A stretch of 64,000 bases of DNA, from NCBI GenBank assembly GCA_016213785.1, contig JACQZQ010000020.1, forward strand, positions 59,992 to 123,991, given 5' to 3'. Origin of the DNA: Acidobacteriota bacterium. Lineage in GTDB: Bacteria; Acidobacteriota; Blastocatellia; Chloracidobacteriales; JADJPF01. The first letter of the stretch is position 1; every line of letters starts with the position of its first letter. This document shows positions 8,751-18,194 of this stretch, one piece after another. A program made the translations under genes and the position numbers. The notes beneath the pieces were generated by a model that was not told where the DNA came from, searched no databases, and saw only the letters and a program-made list of their open reading frames with translations.

Positions 8751-10964
8751 ATGAATCGTAAGTTAATTTCTTTAGTAATAATTCTAGTTGTCACATTGAT
8801 AATTCCTATCACTCAGTTTGCAGACGAAGGAATGTGGTTAATGCAAGATATTAAAAAATTACCCATTGCTGAAATGAGGGCAAAGGGACTACAACTCTCA
8901 CCAGAAGAAATCTATAACCCCGATGGTACTAGCTTAAAAGACGCTGTTTTTAAGGTTAGAATTGGTGGAGGGGGTTCTGGAACGGGATCTTTTATTTCTT
9001 CTCAAGGGCTTATTATTACAAACCATCACGTTGCTTTTGATGGTATTGCTTCGGCTAGTACTCCAGAAAAAAATTATTTAGATAAAGGCTATGTTGCTAG
9101 CTCTCAAGTAGAAGAAATTCCAATGAAAGGTTATAACATAACCATTGCTCGTGAAATAAAGAATGTTACTCAAGATGTGCTTTCTGTTGTAAAACCAGAA
9201 ATGTCTCCTGAAGAAGTACAAAAGGCAATTGACGCTAAACGTCGAGAAATTATTGAAAATGCACGTAAACAAAATGAAGCTTTAGAATATGAAGTCTCAG
9301 AAATGCTTGTTGGGCTTAAGTATATGCTTCATGGTTATGAAGTAATAAGAGATATTCGTTTGGTTTATGCCCCTCCTAAATCTGTAGGCTTTTTTGGTGG
9401 TGATGATGATAATTTCCTTTGGCCCCGTCATACAGGGGATTACTCTTTTTTACGCGCTTATGTTGGCCCAGATGGTAAACCTGCTGCTTATTCAGATAAA
9501 AATATTGCTTATAAACCCTCTAAATTCCTTCCTATATCGCTTAATGGATATAAAGAAGGTGAATTTACTATGATTTTAGGCTACCCTGGTCGTACTTTTC
9601 GCCTTCAAGAATCTTATGCAATAGATTTTCAACAAAATGTCTTTCTCCCATTTATAAATGATATTCTACAAGCTCGTATTAATTTGCTTGATGAAGCTGG
9701 TAAACAAGATCCCTCTAAACAACTTGCTTATGCATCTGAAAGATTTAGCTTAAGTAATGCACTTAAGAATTTCCAAGGCTCTTTAGAAGGAATTAAACGT
9801 ACACAGTTAGTAGAAAAGAAACAGGCTGAAGAAGCTAAATTTAAGCAAAAAATAGCTCAAGATTCTTCACTACAATCAAAATATGGAGATCTATTCTCAA
9901 AATTAGAAAAACTTTATACTGAAAGAAAAGCTAATTACATGAGAAATTCTATTCTTGGAGGTATGTCAACTAATGTTACTACCTTAAGATTTGTTTCTCT
10001 TGCTGTAGGTCGTGCATTAGATAAAGAAAAAGCTGAGTCAGAACGCTCGCCATTTTTCTCTGATGCTAGAGTAGAACAATTTAAGAAAAGTTTACCTGAA
10101 GCCTTAAAAGAAGCTGATACTAAATTAGATTCAAAACTAATAGCCTTATACTTAAATAAAGCTTTAGATTTACCTGAAGGACAAAAAATTCCTTTTATTG
10201 AAGAACGTTTTGCTTCTAGACAAGGCGAAGCAAGACAAGGGGCTGTAAATGATTTTGCTCGCCAGCTAGTAGAAGAATTTAATAATGCTGATAGCATTGG
10301 TAAATTATTTAGTTTATCTGCTACTGATATACGTTCTAATGGTAGTGTTACTCTAAAATTTTTATTAGAAGCTAATTCTGAGCTAGAAAAAACCCGTAAG
10401 ATAGATCAAAACTTTACTACTAATATTCCTCGCCTTCGTTCACTTTATATTGATGGAATGTCTAGTTTAAGAAACGAACTTTCTTATCCAGATGCTAATA
10501 GCACACTACGTTTTACTTATGGTGAAGTAAAGGGTTATAAGCCTCGTGATGGTGTACATTATAGATACTTTACTACACTCCAAGGAGTAGTTGATAAAGA
10601 TACAGGTAAAGAACCTTTTGATGTTCCAAACTCAATTAAGCAAATCAATTCTTCTAAAAACTTTACTCCATATGATGATGCTGCTACTAAAGATATGGTA
10701 GTTGCTTTTATGACAACTAATGATATTACTGGTGGTAACTCAGGTAGCCCAGTAATTAATGGACGTGGAGAAATGATAGGCGTAGCTTTTGATGGTAACT
10801 ATGAGGGCTTAGGAAGTGATTATGGCTATAATGAAGCACAATCACGAACTATTTGTGTAGATATTCGCTATGTACTACTTCTAGCCGAACGTATGGCAGG
10901 AGCAAATAATATTTTCAAGGAATTAGAAATTCGTGGAAAAGGTGCAACTGCTGGCACTAGATAA
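8751..10964 (+). CDS. S46 family dipeptidyl-peptidase (DPP7-like)
   Basis: A 737-residue exported serine peptidase. The N-terminus is a signal peptide (hydrophobic residues ~5-22). The chymotrypsin-like His lies in TNHHVAFDG (His92/93), and the nucleophile is Ser664 in GGNSGSP. S46 enzymes release dipeptides from peptide N-termini, usually in the periplasm. In characterised members the residue 18 positions after the Ser sets specificity: Arg in acidic-specific DPP11, Gly in broad or hydrophobic DPP7. Here it is Gly (FDGNYEG), so a DPP7-type preference is inferred. It is monocistronic between its own promoter candidate and a terminator. Confidence 0.9.
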   Translation: MNRKLISLVIILVVTLIIPITQFADEGMWLMQDIKKLPIAEMRAKGLQLSPEEIYNPDGTSLKDAVFKVRIGGGGSGTGSFISSQGLIITNHHVAFDGIASASTPEKNYLDKGYVASSQVEEIPMKGYNITIAREIKNVTQDVLSVVKPEMSPEEVQKAIDAKRREIIENARKQNEALEYEVSEMLVGLKYMLHGYEVIRDIRLVYAPPKSVGFFGGDDDNFLWPRHTGDYSFLRAYVGPDGKPAAYSDKNIAYKPSKFLPISLNGYKEGEFTMILGYPGRTFRLQESYAIDFQQNVFLPFINDILQARINLLDEAGKQDPSKQLAYASERFSLSNALKNFQGSLEGIKRTQLVEKKQAEEAKFKQKIAQDSSLQSKYGDLFSKLEKLYTERKANYMRNSILGGMSTNVTTLRFVSLAVGRALDKEKAESERSPFFSDARVEQFKKSLPEALKEADTKLDSKLIALYLNKALDLPEGQKIPFIEERFASRQGEARQGAVNDFARQLVEEFNNADSIGKLFSLSATDIRSNGSVTLKFLLEANSELEKTRKIDQNFTTNIPRLRSLYIDGMSSLRNELSYPDANSTLRFTYGEVKGYKPRDGVHYRYFTTLQGVVDKDTGKEPFDVPNSIKQINSSKNFTPYDDAATKDMVVAFMTTNDITGGNSGSPVINGRGEMIGVAFDGNYEGLGSDYGYNEAQSRTICVDIRYVLLLAERMAGANNIFKELEIRGKGATAGTR

Positions 10965-10985
10965 ATTAAGCTAATAAAATAAACA

Positions 10986-11022
10986 TAAAAAGAGAGGCAA
11001 GTTAACTTGCCTCTCTTTTTTT
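10986..11022. terminator. Bidirectional terminator between convergent genes
   Basis: A near-perfect palindrome, AAAAAGAGAGGCAAG / CTTGCCTCTCTTTTT with TTAA between, has an A-run on one side and a T-run on the other. It can serve both the S46 gene and the minus-strand membrane-TPR gene. Confidence 0.9.
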
Positions 11023-13201
11023 ATGGCTTTAAGTTAAGTGCTTTATTTGCATAATTATCCAAATCTTCTACTATTTTAGCTTTTTCTACTCCAGTCATTT
11101 TTTCTAAATCATTAATTGCTCTAGATATTTCTGTTAACTCTTCTCCAGGAGTATTTTTTATTAAAGATTCTGCTTTAAGAAAACAACTTAGGATCATTGT
11201 TTCAGAAGCATTAGCTTTTACTAAAATTTTTCCATAATTAAACCAATCTATAGAAGATATTTTATTATCTTTGATTTCTTCATCTAATTTTAGTGCTTTT
11301 TGGTAAGTTAAAATTGCTTTGTCAAAGTCTTCAAGCGTTGCCATAAGTTCTGCTAATTTAACTAGTGCAAAACTATGTAAGACTCTATCTTTTGAAGATT
11401 CAGCTATTTTAAGTGCCTGTTCAGAATACTTAAGTGCTTGCTCAGGGAAATTAGTTTGTACATAACATTCACTTAGTTTTAATGCTACTGATATTAATTC
11501 TTTAGGTGTTGGACGTTGTTCAATTGTTTGCTCTAGAGTAAGTGTTAAAAACGATTCATAATAAGTAATAGCTTTAGCATATTCTGACTTACGAAAATAA
11601 CTATCAGCTAAATAAATAACCGTAGTTATTTCTTTGGAATCGAGTTCAATGGATTTTTCCCAATAAGAAATAGCCTCATCATTTTTATTAAGCTGTGTTG
11701 CTAGTATCCCAAAATTAAGCCAAGAATTAGCATCTAGTTTAATATAGCCTAACATTTTTTGATAATGGTCATAAGCTTCTCCAAAACGTTGGTTTTCTAC
11801 AAGTATTTGTGCTAGACGGTTTTGATTTTCTAGATCATAAGGATTAAGCGCTAAAGCACTTTTAAGTATACTAATAGTTTCTTCTAGGTTATTAGCATTA
11901 GCTTTAATTAATGCTAGACGGCTTTTTACTATGGAGTCATTTGGATTTAACTTTTCAGCATAAGTTAAATAGGAAAGATTTGTATCATTGAGTAAAAGAA
12001 AAAACCTAGTTTGATCGATACTTGCAAATATTAATAATATGATTGCTAGAACAACTCTAAGTGTTCTAGCAGGGGTTTTGCTACTTATAATCCAAGAGGT
12101 TAGTCCAGTAAAAGCTTCTGTTACTTTTGACTCAGAAAGCTTTTCTTTACTACTAATTAGTAAATCTGCAATACGATTATCACGAAGTTTCCAAATCGCT
12201 CCATCAAGAAGGAAATGATGGATATTAATTAGTGCTGTAAATACTAGAAAACTAGTCCCAAAATCATAACTAAAAACATAACTAATTAGCCAAGGCCCAG
12301 GAATAAATAGAGCAATTCCTCCTACTATAAGTGTTGCTAAATAAGGTAGTAGTCGCCAACTACTATCATTTGTGCTAGCACTAAGTTCGCGTTTTCTATA
12401 GTAGCTAGTAATCCAAAGATATTGGACTGAGTGCATAATAGCTAAAACTCCGGTACTATAACGGGCTTGAGGCACATAATCTAGAAGATTTGCCATTTGC
12501 AATGTTGTAGGTAAAACAAACCAAAGAAATTCTGTAGAAAATAAAACTAGAGGAGCTAACATTGCTCTTAGACCTAGTTTGCTAATTAAACTAATTAGTC
12601 CATAAGAACCTGTAAGCAAAAACATAGCTAGGCAAGTGACTTTAGCGCTTTTACCAACAACTTCAGGAATTCCTAAGGATAATACATAGGGATCTAGTGA
12701 TGCGCCTGTATGAAATCCAAAAAAGAGCATTAGGTAAGAGGCTAGAAAAGCTAAATAAATGGCGCTACGGTCAATTTTACTTATTTCTACTCCTGTTCTA
12801 CGGTTTAACATCATAAAAAGGCCAAAGTTTTGTCCCATATAATGCCAAGGACTCCAAGTAAGAAAAACAGTAAAAATAATAGCTAAAATTTTATGTGAAA
12901 AATGTGCAAATACCCCTAAAATTATTAGTACACTTGTTAAATATAAAGTAAAAAATTTATATTTAACAAAATCTTCTTTGTTTCTATAGGCACGGTAAAT
13001 TGTTGCCATATAATGAGGATAGTTGCAAAAAAGTGATAGCAAATAAAATATCATTGCTAAATTTTGTGGAGCACTATTGATAAAGGGATTGGCTAGTATT
13101 AGTAAAGGTGCTGTCCAAGCCCCACATCCTATTATTAAGTCTATTACTGGGTGATAAACCCAAGCAGATGAATTAGATACATTATTGGAAGTTTCAGACA
13201 T
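11021..13201 (-). CDS. His-rich polytopic membrane protein with C-terminal TPR domain
   Basis: A 726-residue protein. The N-terminal ~400 residues contain about ten hydrophobic segments with conserved-looking His motifs on or between them: NYPHYMATIYRAYR, SPWHYMGQNFGLF, HSVQYLWITSYY and NIHHFLLDGAIWKLRD. The C-terminal ~290 residues are tetratricopeptide-like repeats (for example NPNDSIVKSRLALIKA, SWLNFGILATQLNKNDEAISYWEKSIELD), probably soluble. His clusters within membrane helices recall the Brp/Blh carotene dioxygenases and membrane desaturases, but I do not recognise the family and assign no reaction. Its start lies 173 bp from the divergent STAND gene. Confidence 0.6.
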   Translation of the reverse strand: MSETSNNVSNSSAWVYHPVIDLIIGCGAWTAPLLILANPFINSAPQNLAMIFYLLSLFCNYPHYMATIYRAYRNKEDFVKYKFFTLYLTSVLIILGVFAHFSHKILAIIFTVFLTWSPWHYMGQNFGLFMMLNRRTGVEISKIDRSAIYLAFLASYLMLFFGFHTGASLDPYVLSLGIPEVVGKSAKVTCLAMFLLTGSYGLISLISKLGLRAMLAPLVLFSTEFLWFVLPTTLQMANLLDYVPQARYSTGVLAIMHSVQYLWITSYYRKRELSASTNDSSWRLLPYLATLIVGGIALFIPGPWLISYVFSYDFGTSFLVFTALINIHHFLLDGAIWKLRDNRIADLLISSKEKLSESKVTEAFTGLTSWIISSKTPARTLRVVLAIILLIFASIDQTRFFLLLNDTNLSYLTYAEKLNPNDSIVKSRLALIKANANNLEETISILKSALALNPYDLENQNRLAQILVENQRFGEAYDHYQKMLGYIKLDANSWLNFGILATQLNKNDEAISYWEKSIELDSKEITTVIYLADSYFRKSEYAKAITYYESFLTLTLEQTIEQRPTPKELISVALKLSECYVQTNFPEQALKYSEQALKIAESSKDRVLHSFALVKLAELMATLEDFDKAILTYQKALKLDEEIKDNKISSIDWFNYGKILVKANASETMILSCFLKAESLIKNTPGEELTEISRAINDLEKMTGVEKAKIVEDLDNYANKALNLKP

Positions 13202-13374
13202 AGTTTTATAAGTTTCTTAAAAATAAAATTTTGTGGGATGTTTAGGGCTAAGCAAGTTTAGGTTAAATTTAGTTATTTTTTTCTTTAGCAAAAATATAAA
13301 TTACATTGGGTTTAAAGTAACCTATTTGTTATAGTTACGTCTGTTTAATTATGTTTTAATTCTAATCTACTACT

Positions 13375-16300
13375 GTGTATCATTCAATGAATAGCGCTAA
13401 TAACTCAGAAGAAATTTTTTATGATCAAAAAAACATTGTTTGTTGGCAAGAGAAATACTTAGAAGAAGTTTGGGGACAAATAAATTCTCATATAAAAAAT
13501 TTTGTTGGTCGTGATGGTTGGTTAAAAATTTTAGATGATTGGGTAAAGACTAATTCCAGTGGATATTTTTTGCTTACTGGTGGCGCGGGATTTGGTAAAT
13601 CTGCGCTGCTAGCTAAATTTAGCCAACTTAAACAAAATACTAGCTTTATCCATATGTCTAGAAATTCTAGAAACCCTATTCGCATTTTGCAGTTTCTAAG
13701 CTGGCAGGTAGCACAGATAGATCAAGATAATTTGTCTAGCTATATTTACTATTCTAGCTTAAATGACCTACGCTATTATTTTATTAGATTATTAAATATT
13801 TTATTATTAGAAAAAGATAAAATATTTATTATTATTGATGATTTAGATGATTTAGATATTAACGATTTAATAAAAATATTACCTATTAAATTACCTAAAA
13901 ATGTTTATTTTTTTTTAGCTGCTAGAGAAGTCCCTTCGCTTATAAATACTTTAGAAGAACGCTTGACAAATTTAACTATTAAAAGACTAGACCCTATTAA
14001 TTCTAAAGAAGCTAGGTTAGTTTTTAATAGCTACTTAATTAATAATAACTTAGAGCACTTATCTAAAAATATAGGCTTTCAATTAATGCTAAAAGTAATA
14101 ATTAATCTATTACTTAAAGAATCACAAAACAATATAACTATATTAAAACTAATTATTGAAAGTATCACTAAAGAAATAAAAAATAATATTGCTGAAAATA
14201 TAGATCTAGAAGTTTGTATTTCAAAAAATAATATAAAACTAAGCTTTATCACTATTTATAATAGGTTTCTATTTACTAATAAAAATACTACTAAAATAAA
14301 TCAAATAAATATAAAGCAAATAATAGGTTTAATTGCTATTAGTTACCAAGCTTTGAGTGTTGAAGAGTTATCTGATATCTTTTCTATAAATAATATAAAA
14401 ATACAACAAATCAAAGAATATCTATCTGAGATTGAAACTTACTTAATTAAGCTCCCAAATAATAAACAAGTTTTTTTTCATCACCAGTTTACTAGCTTTG
14501 TAAAAGATAAACTGTTAGAAACAAGGGAGATCACTTTACTATATGATTTTATTATTAATTGGCTAGAAAATCTTGGGAAAGAGTTTTTATACTACTATCT
14601 AAATTATATAGATAATTATTTATTAGATTATATTTTAATTTCTATTAAATTAAATGATAAATTAAAAACAAAAGAAATTTGTATAAAACTCCTAGATTTA
14701 TTAACAAATATTAAATTTATTAATAATAAAATAAGTATTGGAATGTTTAATGAGTTAATATCTACTTATAAAAAAGCAATATCAATTATTCCAGAAAATT
14801 TAGAGACTGATAAACAAAATAAACTATTAGCTTGGTTTAAGTTTTTAGATAGCGAAAGTTATATTATTAGGCAGAATATAGAACTAGATATATTTTTACA
14901 ACAAGCTATTAATCAAAGAATTGAAAAAGAAATTTCACAAAAAGCATTAAAATATCTAGAAGAAATATCTTTACCTTATACTTATTTTAATTGGCTTAAT
15001 AAACCTGAAAAACATATTTATAACGCATTAAAAGAGAACTTAATAAGTAATCTAATTGGTATTCAAGCCATAAAACTAACCTCAAATAATAGATATTTAA
15101 TTCTTGCAGGAGAAGATGGAAAAATAAAAATATGGGATCCATTAACACAAGAAGAAATAATAACGCTAACAAAACATAGTGGAATAATATTTAGCTTAAC
15201 TATTGATGTAAATAATCAATATATAGCCTCAGGTGATTCAAATTCTATAATAAATATTTGGGATTTAACTAAAAAAGAATTACTTTTAAGCTTAAAAGAA
15301 CACAGTGGAAGTATATTATCTTTATTAATAACTTCAGATAATAAATATTTAATTTCAACAAGTGTAGATCGTAGTGTAAAAATTTGGAATTTTAATCTTA
15401 ATATATTAATTAATGACCAAACCCCGTTACTTACATTAAAAGAATATAATTCTATTATAAATACTTTAACAATAAGTATAGATAATCAATATTTAATTCT
15501 AGGAAGTAATGATGGAAAAATAATAATTTGGGATCTAATAAATAAAAACGAAATTATAAGCTTATTAGCACATGATTTTGGAATTACATCACTTGCAGTT
15601 ACATCAAATAATCAATATTTAATTTCTGCTAGCGAGGATCGTTCAATAAAAGTTTGGGATTTAGCTACTAAAACATTAACTGCGACCTTAAGAGGTGCAA
15701 CTAGTAGTATAAGTAAAGTAAAAATAACTTCAGATAATGAATATATTATTGCAGGAAGTAATGATAAAACTATTCATATCTGGAATTTAACTACAGGGCT
15801 ACCTATTACAGTTTTAACTGGGCATAATGATTTAATAACCGATGTAGAAATAACTTCAGATAATCGCTATATTATTTCAAGTAGCAAAGATGGAGATATA
15901 AAATTATGGGATTTAGACTATGCTAAATTATCTGTAATAGAGACTAAACAAAGATTTAATATTTCAAGTGTTACAATAAGCTTAGATGGTGATTTAGGAG
16001 TTTCAGCAGAAACTAGCGGGTTAATTAAAATCTGGGATATAAAAAATAACCAAGAAATAGCATCAATAAGTGCTCATAAAAGTTCTATTAATGCTCTAGC
16101 TTTAACATCAGATAATAAATATTTAGTCTCAGCAGGTGATGATTTTCAAGTAAAAGTATGGGATTTAGCTACATTAGGTTGTATTGCTCTATTAAATGAT
16201 CATCAAGATAGAGTATTAAGTTTACTTATAACTACAGATGATAAATATATTATATCTGCAAGTGAAGATAAGACTATAAAAATCTGGGATTTAAATAAGA

Positions 16301-16674
16301 AAATACTTGATACAACGCTAATTGATAGAGCAGGAGTTTACGGCTTAATGCTAGGGCAAGACAATAGGCATTTTGCATCAGCAAATTTTAGAGGAAAATT
16401 AAGGCTTTGGGATCTGGTTACTAAAAGGATAATAAAAGAGCATAAAGGTTGGTTTGATACTAAAGTTGCCATTACAAAAAATAATAAATACCAAGTCTTA
16501 AGATATGAAGATAATACCTTAAGAGTTTTAGATGTAGCTAATGAGACAGTAATAGCTGTGTTTCCAACAATTAGCTTAGTTATACGTTCTGCAATTAGTG
16601 ATAATGGTGTAATTATTAGCTGCGATCAATTAGGAAATTTATATTTCTTAAAACTAGAAAATATTGAATATTAA
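13375..16674 (+). CDS. STAND-type P-loop NTPase with C-terminal WD40 propellers
   Basis: A 1099-residue protein, very rich in Asn/Ile/Lys and with lower GC than its neighbours. A Walker A motif, GGAGFGKS (residues 69-76), and a Walker B, FIIIDDLDD (151-159), define a NACHT/NB-ARC-like NTPase. A helical middle (about 200-550) precedes about 12 recognisable WD40 units ending in IKIWD/IKVWD/IHIWN, enough for two beta-propellers. STAND proteins are signal-activated NTPase switches used in regulation, cell death and antiphage defence. No effector domain is visible in the ~50 residues before the NTPase. The start is uncertain: GTG 13375 or ATG 13387, with no clear Shine-Dalgarno. It lies 29 bp before the PIG-L gene. 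Confidence 0.85.
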   Translation: MYHSMNSANNSEEIFYDQKNIVCWQEKYLEEVWGQINSHIKNFVGRDGWLKILDDWVKTNSSGYFLLTGGAGFGKSALLAKFSQLKQNTSFIHMSRNSRNPIRILQFLSWQVAQIDQDNLSSYIYYSSLNDLRYYFIRLLNILLLEKDKIFIIIDDLDDLDINDLIKILPIKLPKNVYFFLAAREVPSLINTLEERLTNLTIKRLDPINSKEARLVFNSYLINNNLEHLSKNIGFQLMLKVIINLLLKESQNNITILKLIIESITKEIKNNIAENIDLEVCISKNNIKLSFITIYNRFLFTNKNTTKINQINIKQIIGLIAISYQALSVEELSDIFSINNIKIQQIKEYLSEIETYLIKLPNNKQVFFHHQFTSFVKDKLLETREITLLYDFIINWLENLGKEFLYYYLNYIDNYLLDYILISIKLNDKLKTKEICIKLLDLLTNIKFINNKISIGMFNELISTYKKAISIIPENLETDKQNKLLAWFKFLDSESYIIRQNIELDIFLQQAINQRIEKEISQKALKYLEEISLPYTYFNWLNKPEKHIYNALKENLISNLIGIQAIKLTSNNRYLILAGEDGKIKIWDPLTQEEIITLTKHSGIIFSLTIDVNNQYIASGDSNSIINIWDLTKKELLLSLKEHSGSILSLLITSDNKYLISTSVDRSVKIWNFNLNILINDQTPLLTLKEYNSIINTLTISIDNQYLILGSNDGKIIIWDLINKNEIISLLAHDFGITSLAVTSNNQYLISASEDRSIKVWDLATKTLTATLRGATSSISKVKITSDNEYIIAGSNDKTIHIWNLTTGLPITVLTGHNDLITDVEITSDNRYIISSSKDGDIKLWDLDYAKLSVIETKQRFNISSVTISLDGDLGVSAETSGLIKIWDIKNNQEIASISAHKSSINALALTSDNKYLVSAGDDFQVKVWDLATLGCIALLNDHQDRVLSLLITTDDKYIISASEDKTIKIWDLNKKILDTTLIDRAGVYGLMLGQDNRHFASANFRGKLRLWDLVTKRIIKEHKGWFDTKVAITKNNKYQVLRYEDNTLRVLDVANETVIAVFPTISLVIRSAISDNGVIISCDQLGNLYFLKLENIEY

Positions 16675-16703
16675 GAAAATAGATTAAAATTAAGGTGATA
16701 AAA

Positions 16704-17630
16704 ATGTTAAAAAATTCGTTTATAACAAGATTCTTATTTTTAGTATTTTTCTTAGTGCAATTTTCTTTTTCTGCTCTAGCACAAACTTCTGAAAATACAC
16801 CATTAAAAGCATTAATAATTACTGCGCATCCTGATGATGAAAGTACTTTTGCTGTAACAATTTATAAAATAACACATGACTTAAAAGGAAAGGTTGATAT
16901 AGCAATAGTTACTAATGGCGAAGGTGGCTATAAATACTCAACTTTAGCAGACGATTTTTATGGAGTAGAGCTTACAGATGAAAAAATTGGACGAGAATAT
17001 TTACCTACTATTAGAAAAAGAGAGATGATGAATGGTGGGAAAATTATTGGGCTAAGAAGCTATTATTTCTTAGAACAAAAAGACCATAAATTTACCCAAG
17101 ATGTAAAAGAAGTTTTTGATGGTGTTTGGGATATAGAACTTGTAAAAAAGAGACTATCAGAAATTATTGCTAATGGAAATTATGACTATGTTTTTACGCT
17201 TCTACCTACAATAGATACTCATGGTCATCATAAAGGCGCAACACTTTTAGCTTTAGAAGTAATAAAGAATTTACCAATAAAAAATAGACCTATAGTTTTG
17301 GGTGCATCCATTTCAAATAAGGATGAAAACCCAAATAAAGACTATAGCGGGCTAGAAGGCTATCCACTTACCAAAATTAATAAAGATGCTCCTATTTTCT
17401 TTTTTGATAGAACACAAAAATTTGGTTTTAGAGATAACTTAAATTATAAAATTATTGCTAATTGGCTTTTAGCAGAACATAAATCCCAAGGCTCAACACA
17501 AATGGCTATGGGCTTAGGTGATATAGAAAGATTTTGGTTTTTTGACCTTAATGACCCAGTTAAAATAGAAGCAGTAACATCCCTATTTAATAAACTTAAA
17601 GTAATAACATTTAAGAAAAAAGAATATTAA
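16704..17630 (+). CDS. Secreted PIG-L/LmbE-family deacetylase
   Basis: A 308-residue protein with a signal peptide (hydrophobic ~8-25, cleavage near ALA-Q). The zinc-site motif AHPDDE is at residues 41-46, and a later DTHGHHKGA segment supplies the third ligand region. Family members remove N-acetyl groups from amino-sugar conjugates; the substrate here is unknown. I chose the ATG at 16704 over the upstream in-frame GTG (16695), because AAGGTG (16692-16697) makes a proper Shine-Dalgarno for 16704. It probably shares a transcript with the STAND gene upstream and the small gene 30 bp downstream. Confidence 0.85.
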   Translation: MLKNSFITRFLFLVFFLVQFSFSALAQTSENTPLKALIITAHPDDESTFAVTIYKITHDLKGKVDIAIVTNGEGGYKYSTLADDFYGVELTDEKIGREYLPTIRKREMMNGGKIIGLRSYYFLEQKDHKFTQDVKEVFDGVWDIELVKKRLSEIIANGNYDYVFTLLPTIDTHGHHKGATLLALEVIKNLPIKNRPIVLGASISNKDENPNKDYSGLEGYPLTKINKDAPIFFFDRTQKFGFRDNLNYKIIANWLLAEHKSQGSTQMAMGLGDIERFWFFDLNDPVKIEAVTSLFNKLKVITFKKKEY

Positions 17631-17660
17631 AGTAGATTAAAAAGTTTTGGAGAAAGTAAA

Positions 17661-17867
17661 ATGATTTGCCCTAATTGCAATATTCTAACTAGTAATTCTA
17701 AAGGACATATGGAAAACCCTTGGGCGTGCATTGCTATATTAAAAGAACGTAATATAAGGCTACAGAATCAGGTTGTTGAACTACAAATGGAAGTAGAAGA
17801 ATTAAAAGCCGATCTTCATGCTACTGAATCTTTACTTGAGGTAGAAAAGCAGTTTGAGCTAATTTAG
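17661..17867 (+). CDS. Small CxxC/coiled-coil protein
   Basis: A 68-residue protein of unknown function. CPNC (residues 3-6) and a later Cys at residue 23 could hold a metal. From about residue 29 to the end the sequence is a heptad-like helix (KERNIRLQNQVVELQMEVEEL), a likely dimerising coiled coil. The GGAGAAAG Shine-Dalgarno lies about 5 nt before the ATG. It lies 30 bp after the PIG-L gene on the same strand. Confidence 0.6.
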   Translation: MICPNCNILTSNSKGHMENPWACIAILKERNIRLQNQVVELQMEVEELKADLHATESLLEVEKQFELI

Positions 17868-17963
17868 CTGCGAAAATAAAAGAATTTGTGAGCCATTAAA
17901 GCAACTAAATATTTTAAGTTCCCATCTATGATTACAAAACTTATAAATAAAGGAGTTACCAAA

Positions 17964-18134
17964 ATGGCACGAAAAGCAAAGAAAACTTACATGGTTCGTC
18001 GAGGACGCAAATACTTAATTGAACGTAGCGCAGATGGAACATTTGGAAAATTTATCCAAGTTGTTACTCCTAAAAAGAGTAAGAAAGCGGCTAAAGGTGT
18101 AGAAAATGCAAATTCTGAGCTAATGATTGCTTAA
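17964..18134 (+). CDS. Small basic protein
   Basis: A 56-residue, Lys/Arg-rich protein with segments ARKAKKTYMVRRGRKYLIER and KKSKKAAKG, suggesting nucleic-acid binding. I do not recognise a family. The ATG at 17964 is preferred over the in-frame 17928 start, because AAGGAG (17950-17955) precedes it at the right distance. It is followed at once by a strong terminator, so it ends the 13.4-18.1 kb transcription unit or is a short unit of its own. Confidence 0.6.
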   Translation: MARKAKKTYMVRRGRKYLIERSADGTFGKFIQVVTPKKSKKAAKGVENANSELMIA

Positions 18135-18167
18135 ATCTAGATAGGAATATAGAAATATGTAAAGCAA

Positions 18168-18192
18168 TAAAGCCCCTAAAAGGGGCTTTTTG
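18168..18192. terminator. Terminator between convergent genes
   Basis: Stem AAAGCCCCT / AGGGGCTTT with an AAA loop, followed by more T. The A-run on the left lets it act for the minus-strand gene as well. Confidence 0.85.
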
Positions 18193-18194
18193 TG

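Noticed and set aside
9935..10297. 120-codon open frame on the minus strand
   Set aside because: It is antisense to the S46 peptidase with no start signals.
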